NCBI RefSeq assembly: GCF_035046485.1
Contig: NC_085138.1
Location: 292,374,256-292,438,255 of the forward strand
DNA from: Aedes albopictus
Lineage: Eukaryota > Arthropoda > Insecta > Diptera > Culicidae
Direction: 5' to 3'
Length of the DNA: 64,000 bases
Positions within the stretch are counted from its first letter, which is position 1; each line of letters opens with the position of its first letter. This document shows, in pieces, positions 1 to 11,664 of the stretch. Made by a program: the position numbers and the translations under genes. The notes under the pieces are model-generated. The model was not told the DNA's origin, did no database searches, and was given only the letters and a program-made list of their open reading frames with translations.

Positions 1-1000
1 CTTTGACTGTACTCCAGCAGTCTTCTAGAGGGGCCACATCGAGCACACCCTCGTCCGGCAACGTTGCCTCGAGATTCTGCGCGTATGCGGTGGCGATATC
101 CGGTTGCTTCAGTCGCTCTAGATCGTACCGGGCGGCCGCCGGTACTGTACATTGTTAATAACGGAGAGTTTTGGGCGCAGTTTAACCATCACCAGGTAGT
201 GATCGGAGTCGATATTAGCGCCACGATAGGTCCTGACGTCGATAATGTCGGAGAAGTGCCATCCATCAATCAGAACATGGTCGATTTGTGATTCCGTTTG
301 TTATGGTGATCTCCAGGTGTAACGATACGGGAGGATGTGCTGGAAAAAGGTGCTACGAATGGCCATGTTCTTGGAGGCAGCGAAATCGATGAGGCCTAGG
401 CCATTTTCGATCGTCAGCTGCTGGGTGCTGAACTTTCCAATCGTCGGTCTGAATTCCTCCTCCTGGCCTACCTGAGTGTTTAAATCTCCTATGATGATTT
501 TGACGTCGTGGTTTGGGCAGCGGTCATACTCGCGTTCGAGCTGCGCGTAAAATGCGTCTTTGTCATCATCAGTGCTTCCGGAGTGAGGGCTGTGCACGTT
601 TATTATGCTAATGTTGAAGAATCGGCCCTTAATCCTCAACCTGCACATTCTTTCGTCGATCGGCCACCAACCGATCACGCGCCTCTGCATGTCGCCCATC
701 ACTATAAAAGCTGTTCCCAGCTCACGTGAGTTGCCGCAACTCTGGTAGATGGTATGATTACCTCTAAACGTTCGCACCATAGATCCTGTCCAACACATCT
801 CCTGCAGCGCTACGATTCCGAACCCGCGGTCCTTCAGTATATCGGCGAGTTTGCGGGTGCTCCCGATGAAGTTGAGAGATCTGCAGTTCCACGTACCGAG
901 CTTCCAACCGCAAGTCCCTTTTCGTCCCTGTGGTCGTCGCCATTGGTATCGGTTCGCATTCTTCTCTTGTTGATTTTCCGGTGCTAATCTTTTTTACGGC
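1..1000 (-). pseudogene. RTE-clade retrotransposon, endonuclease domain (5' part, broken)
   Basis: Read on the minus strand this is the apurinic-like endonuclease half of an RTE (JAM1-like) non-LTR retrotransposon, the enzyme that nicks target DNA for reverse transcription. Landmarks in order are TWNCRSLNF, ALQEMCWTGS, INVHSPHSGS, IIGDLN and, past a stop, QIDHVLIDG and SDHYLV. The longest open stretch is 301-798, but the frame is open without a methionine from about 990. A CAA-to-TAA change at about 300-302 ends it, after WRSP. The element runs off the left window edge, so the reverse transcriptase is not seen. It belongs to the same subfamily as the copy at 6473. Family assignment is known biology; the break is seen directly. 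Confidence 0.88.
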
Positions 1001-1200
1001 TGGCTCGCAGGGCCTGACACCAACCCACTAACCCAGGGAGCTGGGCCTCTCCTTCTCGGAAGCTACGTGTTCTGCATTGGCATTTCCTCCAACTACAGGG
1101 CTAAATAGCTAGGCTTAAGCGCCAGTCTTCGCCGGGGGTGGTGTTTTTAATGGGCGCCCAGGAGATAATATTTTACCTGAGCTTCCACTCCATTCTCCAA
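1001..1200 (-). other. Probable 5' leader of the minus-strand RTE
   Basis: No coding frame. Reading on the minus strand it leads straight into the endonuclease frame and has an AGCCAGCCGTAAAAA stretch that recurs at the start of the RTE at 5690 and, in diverged form, at 27570. I infer element leader sequence; its outer end near 1200 is a guess, placed where the 12-bp satellite begins. Confidence 0.5.
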
Positions 1201-4130
1201 AGATCTTTTATTATATTTTTGCATGTAATCCTTCAGAGATTTCTTCAGGGATTTCTCCATATATTCCTTCCAGAATTCCTTTAGATATTACTTTAATATG
1301 GGCCCATATAGCTGAGGCGGTAAACGCACGGGTATTCAGCATGACCATGCTGAGGGTGACGGGTTCGATTCCCGGTCGGTCCAGGATCTTTTCGTAAAGG
1401 AAATTTCCTTGACTTCCTTGGGCATAGAGTATCTTCGTGCCTGCCACACGATATACACATGCAAAATGGTCATTGGCAGAGAAAGCTCTCAGTTAATAAC
1501 TGTGGAAGTGCTCATAGAACACTAAGCTGAGAAGCAGGCTTTGTCCCAGTGAGGACGTTACGCCAAGAAGAGGAGAGGATTACTTTAATAACTCCATCTG
1601 TAATTATTCGAAGTATTTCTGCAGGGAAGTCTTCCAGAAAGTTTTACTAGAGATTATTCAAAAATTAACCCAGGAATTACATTAAAAAAAGGAACAAACA
1701 ATTCGTCAGGAGTCCTTCAGAATTCTTCAGATTTTTATCCAAGAATATATAAAGAAATTATTCAAGGAATTTAACAAAAAAGCAATCCAGAGATTCTTCA
1801 AGGAATTCCTCATGAGGTTTCTTCAGAAATTCATACAGGGGTTCATCCGGGAATTCCTTCTGTGATTCTTTCAGGAACAACTTCGAAGATGTTTTTAAAA
1901 ATGACTTCAAGAACTCTTCTTGGGATGCCTTCAGGAATTCCTTCCGGATTTTTTTTTTCTGAAACTCCTCCAGAAATTAATCCAAGACTTCCTCTAGGAC
2001 CTGTTTAGAGATTCCCTTAGGAATTCCTCTTGGGATTGCTTCTGGGATTCCTCTTGGGGTTTATTCATGAACACAAGGAATCCTTCTGGAACTGCTACAG
2101 GGATTTCTCCAAGAGTTCCTCTACGTACTCTATTTAGAAATCCCTCAGGAGTATCAGATTTTACATTTCCTCAGGAATATCAGCGATTTCTTTTGTACTT
2201 CCTCCTGAGATTGTTTCATAAACTTGTCCTGGAATTTCCACAGAAATTCCTCCTTGGATTTCGTCAGGAGTTCTCCCTAGGATTCCTTCAGGAATACCTC
2301 ATGGGATTCCTCCAGAAATTCCTCCTGGAATTCATCCAGGATTCGTCTGCAAGGATTTCTCTAAAAATTCATACAGGGATTTCTCTAGAGATTCCTTTAG
2401 GAATTCCTCTAGTTATTTCTCTACAGATACCTTAAGGAATTCTAAAAGGGATTCCTCCTGGAAGTGCTCCAGTGATTCTTCAAGGAAATCTTATGGAAAT
2501 CTTCCAGGGATTTTCTCTAGGGATTCCTCAAAAAAGTCATGCAGAGATACCTACAGAATTTCCACTAGAGATTTCTCTAGAGATTCCCCCGGAAATTCCT
2601 ACAGGCATGTCTTCAAGAATTTCTCCAGGGGTTCCTTCAGGAATTCTTCTAAGGATTCCTCCAGGAATTCCTTTAGGAATACTTGGCATTTCTCCAAGAG
2701 TTCCTCCAGGGAATTCTATAGGGGTTCCCCAGGGCATTCCTCCAGAATTTTATGCAGGGACTCCTCCAGGAATACTTCCAAGAATTCCATCAGGAATTCC
2801 TCGGAAATTCCTCCGGAAATTCCTTTTGAAAATCCTTCAGAAATTCCTTCGGAAATTCCTCCAGGAATTGTTTCAGAAATCCTCCCATTCCCCGAATTTA
2901 TCCAGGAATTATTCCAGATATTCTTTCAGAAGATTCTCAACGAGCTCTTCCTGAAGTTCCTCTAGGCATTTCTCCTGAGACTCCTCCAGGAATTCCACCA
3001 AGAATTCCTCCATTACCCCAGGAATTCTTTCGGAAAGTCTTCCATGGTTTGTTTTTTTTCAGGAAATCCTCTAGGGATTCCTTCAGAAATAATTTTAGAA
3101 TTTCTTCAGGAATTCCACCAGGAATTTTTCAGGGATTCTCCGGGGATTCTTCCAGCACGTCCTTCAGGGATTCATCCAGAAATCCCCCCTAGGGATTCCT
3201 CCACAAGTTCCACCAGGCATTCCTTCAGTTATTTACCTTCATTGCTTCCTCAAGTAATTCCTCCAAAATACCTCTTACAATTCCTTAATTAATTCCTTTG
3301 GGTATTCCTCCAGAAATTCCGCTGAGACTTCCTCTAGATATTTCTCTAGAAATTTCTTCAAAAATTTCTCCAGCGATTCCTCCCAGAATTCTTCTAGAGA
3401 TTCCTCCAAGAATTCTTCCAGGGATAGTTCTACGTATTTTTTCCAAGAATTCCTCTACTATGGATATTTCCAGAACTTCCTCCAAGCATTCCTCCTAAGG
3501 TTCCTCTAGAAATTTCTTCAGGGAATCTAAGGATTCTCTAAGGATTCCTCCAGGAATTCCTCAAAATGATTCTTCAGAAATTTCTCCAGGGATTCCTTTC
3601 AGGATTTCTTCCATGGTTTACTCCAGGATTCATTCCAGGAATCCCTCCAGGAATTTCTCTTGGAATTCCTCCAGAAGTTCCTCAAGAATCTCCTTCAGAG
3701 ATTCATGTAAGAATTGTTTCAGGCATTTCTCCAGAAAATCATCCAGAGATTTCTCCAAGAATTCCTTTTAGAGGTTTCTCCAAGAATTCTTCCAGAAATT
3801 CCTCCAGAAATTTGTCTGCTAATTCCTCCAGGAATTCCTCAAGAGATTTCTTCAGAAATTTTTCAAGAGATTCCTCCCATAATTGCTCTAAGTATTTCTC
3901 CAGGGATTCCTACAGGGTTTACTTCAGTCATATCTGCAGAAATTCTATCCTCTAGGGATTTGTTTTGGAATTCCTTTATTTAATATATGTATTTTTATTC
4001 GTGAAATTTAACTTAGGCGAATTCTTTACACTCCAGGAATGCCTCTATGGCTTGCTCCGGGAGTTCTTTCAGGGATTGTCCTGAATTCTTGTACTGATTT
4101 CATCAGAAATTCTCCCCGGGATCTTTTTTT
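1201..4130. repeat. Degenerate 12-bp satellite (GGAATTCCTCCA-type)
   Basis: The sequence is a long run of variants of GGAATTCCTCCA, most steps being exactly 12 bases, so any frame reads as imperfect tetrapeptide repeats such as IPPG, FLQE or NSSR. This explains the many open frames on both strands (for example 2067-2435, 2472-2954, 3566-3955), which are not genes. Here the TCCTCCA polarity is on the plus strand. A SINE (1299-1578) interrupts it. The same satellite recurs at 19540-23285, 45170-45838, 54300-54790 and 58015-61830. No function is apparent. Confidence 0.9.
1299..1578 (+). mobile_element. tRNA-derived SINE, Feilai-like
   Basis: A tRNA-like head with an A-box-like TAGCTGAGGCGG and a clear B box GGTTCGATTCC is followed by a body ending in AAGAAGAGGAG. 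It is flanked by a perfect 12-bp duplication ATTACTTTAATA (1287-1298 and 1579-1590), showing retrotransposition into the 12-bp satellite. The body shares the stretch GTGGAAGTGCTCA and the region after it with the SINE at 36925-37186. Such an element is transcribed by RNA polymerase III and depends on LINE enzymes. The Feilai name is from memory of Aedes SINEs. Confidence 0.85.
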
Positions 4131-5649
4131 TTAAATAATCATGAGTTTCAGACATCCCCCCGCCCCCCCAATGTCTTCCTCTGGCTTCGCCAATGGAAGC
4201 ATTCATGAACAAATTTCAATGGTAATAATTATAAATCAGAATTTACAGCAGTGACTGCTTCACAAACACTAAAATGGGCATGAGAATTGCACAATTTGTT
4301 TTCCTTTTTCCATAAACAATCGAAATGCACCTGCACAACAAATTGGATTTGTCGCAGTTCTAGTCAGAAACCAATTTGAAAAACACTTATCTGCCACGAA
4401 ATTTCATGAGGCCACAAAACAACCAATTAAATAGTCACTATAATGAAGTCTTGCCGAGCAGTCTAGCTTCTCGAACATTAGCATTCCTGGTTGTTAGATT
4501 TTGCTTATTTTCTTTAAGCGGTCAGGATCTCTAATCCTATGAAACGAACACGGCAAAGAAAAGAAAACATGGGGCGGTGCCCTGTTAAGGCCCCGCAACT
4601 GCCATTCCCGGACATAGAAGCACGTCCATGGAGCCGACCGAACGGCACGAAACCGGAATTGTAACAAAAACAAGCGGTTAAATAATTGCTTTTCCTACCG
4701 TTCAGTATTGAAGACCTCCGACGACGAGCCGACAGTTGTTTTAGCATCTGAAGAACCAGTTAAGATATCTGCCCGGTAGCAATTTGATGGAAACAGCTTC
4801 GAGCGCGCCCACCCACCTACACCCACTTGGTCCTTGGTCGGGATCCTCGGTGAACAGGAAAGGAGTTATATCTGCTTCAGTTTGTTGACCCAGGTGTGCC
4901 GCCACGCCACGACGACACAGGTTAGGTGGTGAGCTTGAAGCGGTAGTGAAAGGTGCGCCGAAAGAACCTTACTTCAGACCGGAGCTTTTAGGTTGTGCGT
5001 GTTTATCTTGCCGTGCTCTGTTCGGTTCGAGGATATGTAACATAATTTATCCATTTTTTGGGTCATCCTGAAACGAAAGGGAGAGTGTGGAGAGAGAGTT
5101 GAGTGAATGGGGGGTAACGATTCATTTCCCTTTTAGCTGGTGTAAGTAATTTTGAGGTGATATATGAGTTATAATTCGAGGAAATATGGAGCATGATTTT
5201 GATGAGTCATGACCAACAATTCATTTGTTGAAAGGAAAATTTCCCTTTTATTTGTGAAGCATTTGAGAGCAACAAGTAAGCCTTGAAGGTTTGTGGCGTT
5301 TTGCACACAATTAATATCATCTTTATAAATAGCCAAAGTTTCTAATTCACAAGGATGTTCACATTCTTCATTTTACATCTATTTTCACATGATGTCTCTC
5401 TATCTAGACAAATTCTGTCCTACCCAACAAACATTGTTGCTGTACAACAGATGAAAAAGACGCTTTCAAGCTTGTTTTTTTGAAAATGTTCCCTGAGAAG
5501 ACTGTTACTCATTTTTATTTTGGTAGTAGGTTATTGAACCATCAATAGAATTCAAAGCATTATGTAAAACAGAATTGCATTTGTTCAAGATCAACTAGAT
5601 TTACTTTTTATTTATGGTGGAATTGGTTGAACATATTGATAGCTAACTG
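4131..5649. other. No gene recognised; apparently non-repetitive flank
   Basis: AT-rich with a more GC-rich patch at about 4540-5040. A 77-codon frame at 4514-4747 (minus) has no recognisable domain, no coding bias I can see and no partner, so I do not call it. A C-rich tract lies at 4158-4170. Nothing else is supported. Confidence 0.5.
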
Positions 5650-5759
5650 TGCACTATCGTCCTCCGGAAATTAGAAAGGGACCCTACGAGCCAGCCGTAA
5701 AAAAACATTGTAACGGAAAATCAGCAACAGAATAATACGAGACCATCGGCAACAACCCC

Positions 5760-6472
5760 AGCGACTTGTGATTGCAAACGCGGTACGTGGAACTGCCGAT
5801 CTCTCAACTTCATTGGAAGCACCCGCATACTAGCTGATCTACTACAGGACCGCGGGTTCGACATCGTAGTACTGCAGAAGGTGTGTTGGACAGGATCCAT
5901 GGTGCGAACTTCATACCATCTACCAGAGTTGCGGCAATACATGTGAGCTGGGAACAGCTTTCATCGTGATGGGTGATATGCAGAGGCGCGTGATCGGTTG
6001 GTGACCGATCGAAGAAAGAATGTGCAGGTTGAGGATCAAGGGCCGATCCTTCAACTTCAGTATAACAAACGTGCACAGCCCACACTCCGGAAGCACTGAT
6101 GATGACAAGGACGCATTTTACGCGCAACTCGAACGCGAGTACGATCGCTGCCCAAGCCACGACGTCAAGGTCATTCCGCCATAGGTGACCTAAGCGCTCA
6201 GGTAGGCCAGGTGGTGAAATTGAGACCAACGACTGGAAAGTTCAGCGCCCACCAGCAGATGAACGAAAACGGTTTACGACTCAGTGATTTCGCCGCTTCC
6301 AAAAACATGGCCATACGTAGCACCTGCTTTCCAACACAGCCTCCCTTATTGGTACACCTGGAGATCACCACAGCAGACGGAAACTCAAATCGACCACATT
6401 TTGATTGATGGACGGCATTTCTCCGACATTATCGATGTCACGACCTATCGGGGTGCTAATATCGACTCCGAT
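5760..6472 (+). pseudogene. RTE endonuclease domain, first copy (broken)
   Basis: Recognisable endonuclease motifs appear in several frames: VVLQ followed by a WTGS region near 5870-5900, INVHSPHSGS-like near 6060-6100, and QIDHILIDG at about 6385-6415. TGA replaces the tryptophan codon near 6002 and there is a small deletion near 6175-6185. At 6473 the sequence jumps back from the YRGANIDSD block to the earlier GWWPIDERM block, so the end of this copy is fused to the middle of a second copy. Confidence 0.82.
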
Positions 6473-8669
6473 CGGTTGGTGGCCGATCGACGAAAGAATG
6501 TGCAGGTTGAGAATCAAGGGCCGATTCTTCAACATTAGCATAATAAACGTGCACAGCCCTCACTCCGGAAGCACTGATGATGACTAAGACGCATTTTACG
6601 CGCAGCTCGAACGCGAGTACGACCGCTGCTCAAACCACGACGTCAAGATCATCATAGGGGATCTAAACGCTCAGGTAGGCCAGGAGGAGGAATTCAGACC
6701 GACGATTGGAAAGTTCAGCGCCCACCAGCTGACGAACGAAAATGGCCTACGCCTCATCGATTTCGCTGCCTCCAAGAACATGGCCATTCGTAGCACCTTC
6801 TTCCAGCATAGACTCCCGTATCGTTACACCTGGAGATCACCACAACAAACGGAATCGCAAATCGACCACGTTCTTATTGATGGACGGCACTTCTCCGACA
6901 TTATCGACGTCAGGACCTATCGTGGCGCTAATATCGACTCTGATCACTACCTGGTGATGGTTAAACTGCGCCCAAAACTCTCCGTTATTAACAACGTACA
7001 TTACCAGCAGCCGCCCCGGTACGATCTAGAGCGGCTGAAGCAACCGGATGTCGCCACCGCATACGCGCAGAATCTCGAGGCAGCGTTGCCGGACGAGGGT
7101 GTGCTCGATGTGGCCCCTCTAGAGGACTGCTGGAGTACAGTCAAAGCAGCCATCAACAACGCAGCCGAGAGCACTATCGGGTACGTAGAACGGAGTCGAC
7201 GAAACGATTGGTTCGACGAGGAGTGCAAAGCGGTTCTGGAGGAGAAGGATGCAGCGCGGGCGGTATTGCTGCAGCATGGAACCCGCCAGAATGTGGAGCG
7301 ATACAGACAGAAGCGGAAGCAGCAGACCCGTCTCTTCCGGGAGAAAAAGCGCCGCCTGGAAGAAGCGGAGTGCGAGGAAATGGAACTGCTGTGCCGTTCA
7401 CAGGAAACACGCAAGTTCTACCAGAAGCTCAACGCATCCCGCAAAGGCTACGTGCCGCAAGCCGAAATCTGCAGGGATAAGGACGGGAGACTCCTGACGG
7501 ACAAACGTGAGGTGATCGAAAGGTGGAAGCAGCACTTCGACGAGCACCTGAATGGCGAAGAAAATGTAGGCACGGAGGACCAAGACAGCGGAGGAAATGA
7601 CTATGTTGGTGCAGCAGAGGACGGGAACGAACCAACTCCCACACTGAGGGAAGTTAAGGATGCCATCCACCAGCTCAAAAACAACAAATCGGCTGGTAAG
7701 GACGGTATCGCAGCAGAACTCATCAAGATGGGCCCGGAAAAGTTGTCCACTTGTCTGCACCAGTTAGTAGTCAAGATCTGGGAAACCGAACAGCTACCGG
7801 AGGAGTGGAAGGAAGGGATAATCTGTCCCATCCACAAGAAAGGCGACAAGTTAATGTGTGAGAACTTTCGAGCGATCACCATTTTGAATGCCGCCTATAA
7901 AGTGCTATCCCAAATCATCTTCCGTCGTCTTTCACCTAGTTCGTGGGAAGTTACCAAGCCGGTTTCATCGACGGCCGGTCGACAACGGACCAAATCTTCA
8001 TCGTACGGCAAATCCTCCAGAAATGCCGTGAATACCAGGTCCCAACGCATCACCTGTTCATCGACTTCAAAGCGGCGTACGACAGTATCGACCGCGCAGA
8101 GCTATAGAAAATCATAGAAAAAACGGCTTTTCTGGGAAGCTGACTGACTGATTAAAGCAACGATGGACGGTGTGCAAAACTGCGTAAGGGTTTCGGGTGA
8201 ACTATCCAGTTCATTCAAATCTCGCCGGGGACTCCGACAAGTTCTCATGCCTATCCCTCCGGATGGTGTAATGCGACGAGCCGGGATCAACAGCCGGGGT
8301 ACCATTTTCACAAAATACGGCCAATCTGTAGATGACATGGACATTATCGCTAGAACATTTGGAACGGTGGCAGAACTTACACCTGCCTGCAACGCGAAGC
8401 AGCAAAGGTTTTGGTGAAAGCGTCCAAAACAAAGTACATGCTAGCATGCGGAGCCGAACACGAGTCCGTCTAGGAAGTAATGTGACGATAGACGGGCCAT
8501 ACTTTCGAGATACTGGAGGAATTCGTCTACCTCGGATCCTCACTGACGGCTGACAACAATGCTAGCCGTGAAATACGAAGGCGCATTATCAGTGGAATTC
8601 GTGCCTACTATGGGCTCCAAAAAGCTGCGGTCTCAAAAGATTCACCCATGCACCAAGTGCACCATGTAC
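6473..8669 (+). pseudogene. RTE endonuclease C-terminal part and reverse transcriptase, second copy
   Basis: The longest frame (6780-8117, 445 codons) covers the end of the endonuclease ([16 protein letters not shown]), the basic linker and the first RT blocks (LKNNKSAGKDGI, EEWKEGIICPIHKKGD, NFRAITILNAAYKVLSQI). A small deletion near 7945 shifts the frame. RT block A (FIDFKAAYDSI) is then read in another frame, followed by a stop in place of tryptophan near 8106. The block C region (FADD in intact copies) is deleted near 8325-8335. The same family copy at 43866 shows what is missing. Non-functional. Confidence 0.87.
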
Positions 8670-8913
8670 ATTGTACACTCAATTCTGTTGAGTGTATGTT
8701 GAGTGATGCGTCCGCAAAAAAAGAAGTTCGTGTAGATAAAGTTCGCGTAACTTCAAGAAATCGCGCAAAACAAATACAAAGTTATTTTTTTTACGCGATT
8801 TGCCCTCCACAAATGATCAAAATTGCATAAAAAAGTCGCGTAACTTCGAGAAAATCACGTAAAAATAGTCGTGCAAAATAATCTCGTGAAAACTCGTGTA
8901 AAAACAGAATTCA
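8670..8913. mobile_element. MITE-like insertion in the RTE
   Basis: Compared with the intact RTE at 44545-44580, about 244 bases are inserted between ACCATGTAC and TTCAAGACGC. The flanks ATGTAC (8664-8669) and ATGTTC (8914-8919) look like a 6-bp duplication with one change. Both ends hold an inverted AATTCTGTT / AACAGAATT block. Inside, GCGTAACTTC recurs twice amid other CGCGTAA and TCGCGTAA words. No coding capacity. Superfamily not identified. Confidence 0.7.
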
Positions 8914-10199
8914 ATGTTCAAGACGCTGATAAGACCGGTAGTCCTCTACGGACACGAAACATCCCAAGTAACAATTTCAATTCCTTTTAGATTTGATTAT
9001 TTTTATGGAAGCTTTATCACAGCATGACCAATTCGTGGAACATTTATAGTTGTTTTTTTATCAAGAGAAAACAATCTTCGTTAGTTTGCGGTTTTCAAGT
9101 TGTCTTCAAGTTAATTTTGAAATTCGCGCATAAAACAACTGAATTTACAAGAGCATTAAATCTTATAATAAGTTTTAAGGCGTATTTGAAGTTATTTTCA
9201 ACACATAACATCAACATATTTTATTAAAAGTTTATGCTTCGTTTATTCAAGTGCATTTCATCTGGCTAATCCTCCTTTAAAAACTTTTTGAAGCCTTCTA
9301 TTCTTGAGCTAGAGCCATTACTCTGGAACAAGAACTATGCGAAATAATGATAAGACAACGAACTATTTTTCAATCCAAATAATTAATGTAATAAATTTGT
9401 TGAAAAACCGCGTACTCATGCAAATATAAACACATAAACATGTTTGCTCACTGATAATTTAGTCATTCTTGTGCTTAAAAGTAATCATGACAACGAAATA
9501 ATGATTTTACGGCCAATCAAAAATGCGAGTAGCTGGCTGCTATCGTCCTGCCTTCAACCAGTTTCTCACACAGGCCATAGCTTTGCGAATCGAAAATGAA
9601 ATGGGTACTTACTGTGACTCTGCTCAAGCTCATGTCAAATAGTGTAATTGTAGTAAGTTGCACTTCATTATTAATAGCAAAAATACAGGGAAACAAAATA
9701 GAATTGGCACATCTTGACGCGAAACACCGCGAAATGTACAGAGAAAACGTAAACAAACAATTGTCAAAGGGTGTTACTCTTGTATAAAACGAATAAGTTT
9801 CATTTAAGACGAACAAATCTGCCTTAAGATCATAACTAGTAAAAACAATCTTCAATAAAGGCTGTAGCGTTCATGCAAGGTGACTTGGTTCCATCATTGT
9901 TTTGAGGTCGTTTGGATTAAAGGTAATAACAATTGATGGCGGCTGCATGAGTTTTGTTCGCTTGAACTGGCAGCCATGCTTAGAAAGAATTGAAAAAGTG
10001 GCGTAGCCTTTTGTTTTTAAAGGAAATTCATGTCTTCGTATATTAATGATTGATATTATTTTAGAGGCGCTTTGTAATTTTCGTATGTTTTGGCATATCA
10101 ACGAAAAAGTGGGTATGGCACGGAAAATTTCGATTCCCTGTCATCAATGATCTGTCAGGCAATTTAAATGTTTTAGCCATTTCAATTTGATGAAAAGTA

Positions 10200-11606
10200 G
10201 GGTAATTCGCTAATTGTTGAACACTACCCAAATGTTGAACAGTTTCTGAATATTTTATTATAAATCTTACTTAGGTAATTTTCATCCAACGTAAACGTAT
10301 GATGTAGATGCATATACATGTGGGTCACGATATTGCTCTAATTAAGTTACAAAATTATACATATTTTTCGTCAAAAAAATTGATTGAAAATTTTGTATCG
10401 CTGATGACACGAAAACTGCACAATTCTTAAGATTAATTTTAAGAAAATGCTGTTACGAACTAGGCTTTGCGGGCAAATCGACCACAAATATCGAAGGCAC
10501 ACCATAGTTACAAGAACTGGAAGGATGTCATTATCAGTTTAACGTTGTTTAAAATCACATTTTCATTGTAATATAATTTGAAAAAAATATTTTTCTTATC
10601 ACACTATCATTATGCATCCATGATCCAATTGTTGAACACTGGCATAACCTACGATGTTAGCATGACTGCTACATATTTTTTTTTCAGTTTACTTAATCGT
10701 ACATTTCGTGGGGTTTCAAAGGCGTTCCAGGGATGTTCTAGGGATGTTCCAGTGGGCTTCAGAAAGATTCCAGTGGTTTTTAATGGGTTTCAAGGGCGTT
10801 TCAGAGGTGTTCAAGAGGAATTCAGAGTGTTAGGGGGTCCCAGGAGTATTCCAGGAGGCTCAGGATCAATCCAAGGGTTTTCAAGGGGTTTCAGGGTCGT
10901 TCCATGAGTGTTCTCGGGGGTTGAGTGGGCCCCATGGGTTTCCAGAAGAGTTTCAGGGGCTTTAAAAGGCGTACTTTTCTTCTATCGTTTTCGCTTCTAA
11001 TCAAATCTTTTCAGCTATTTTTGCATCTAGTCATCTTTAAACCGATTTCAGTTCACTAGAGCTCTCTTCAAATGTGCGATTCTTTGTCATTTTAATGAAT
11101 TGTCACTAGCTCGGACTAGCTGGGCACAAAACACGAAAAACCCGGAAAAAATCCGCCAGGGTGAAAAAATATCGGATGTCGGGTCAAAGTCGGGTCAATT
11201 TTTATCAAATGTTGGACCACTGTTGGACCCACATCGGGTAACTGTCGTGTCTATGTTGGGTTTGGTGGCCAAAATAAAAACAGGTGAATGATAGGTTGAT
11301 GTCGGGTTATACGTCATCTATTACGAACAAAGCTTCAACCGTTCAACAATTGGCGAGAACCGTCCAACATTAGGATGAGCTAGCTTAAGGAAGTGTTCAA
11401 CATTTGGGTTACAGACTTCCCATACAAATGTTCTATTTTCTCTTAGAAAATGGAATTTAAGGTAATACAAATTCAATGGGCAGTATAAGGGATAAGTAGA
11501 TCTAGACGTTCACTGGATATTTTTCAACTAAAGTGGAATTATGCACGGAAAAACAAACGAAAACCAAAATGCCGGTACTAACCGTTCAACAATTGGCGAA
11601 TTACCC
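10200..11606. mobile_element. TA-flanked TIR element inside element A
   Basis: Ends are GGGTAATTCGCTAATTG at 10200 and an inverse ending at 11606 that differs at one position in about 24. TA flanks both sides (10198-10199, 11607-11608), and sister copy B shows the empty site. The motifs GTTCAACA and CCAAATGTTGAACA recur just inside the ends. No transposase is visible. TA duplication suggests mobilisation by a Tc1/mariner-type enzyme. Inside lies a minisatellite (10690-10975) and a stretch rich in GTCGGGT words (about 11170-11315). Confidence 0.85.
10690..10975. repeat. Degenerate 10-11 bp minisatellite (GTTCCAGGGAT-type)
   Basis: Variants of GTTCCAGGGAT / GTTTCAGGGGC repeat about every 10-11 bases. 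The reverse-complement type (CCTGAAACC) occurs at 31370-31535. It gives a spurious open frame at 10578-10907. It lies wholly inside the TA element. Confidence 0.7.
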
Positions 11607-11664
11607 TAATTCGTAGTTCAATTAATATTTCATCCATGAAACAAAACTTGTTTACATCTGCATG

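Noticed and set aside
2067..3983. Several 60-160 codon frames on both strands
   Set aside because: They are frames through the 12-bp satellite and read as tetrapeptide repeats in all phases.
4514..4747. 77-codon minus-strand frame
   Set aside because: No domain, no neighbours and no coding pattern that I can see.
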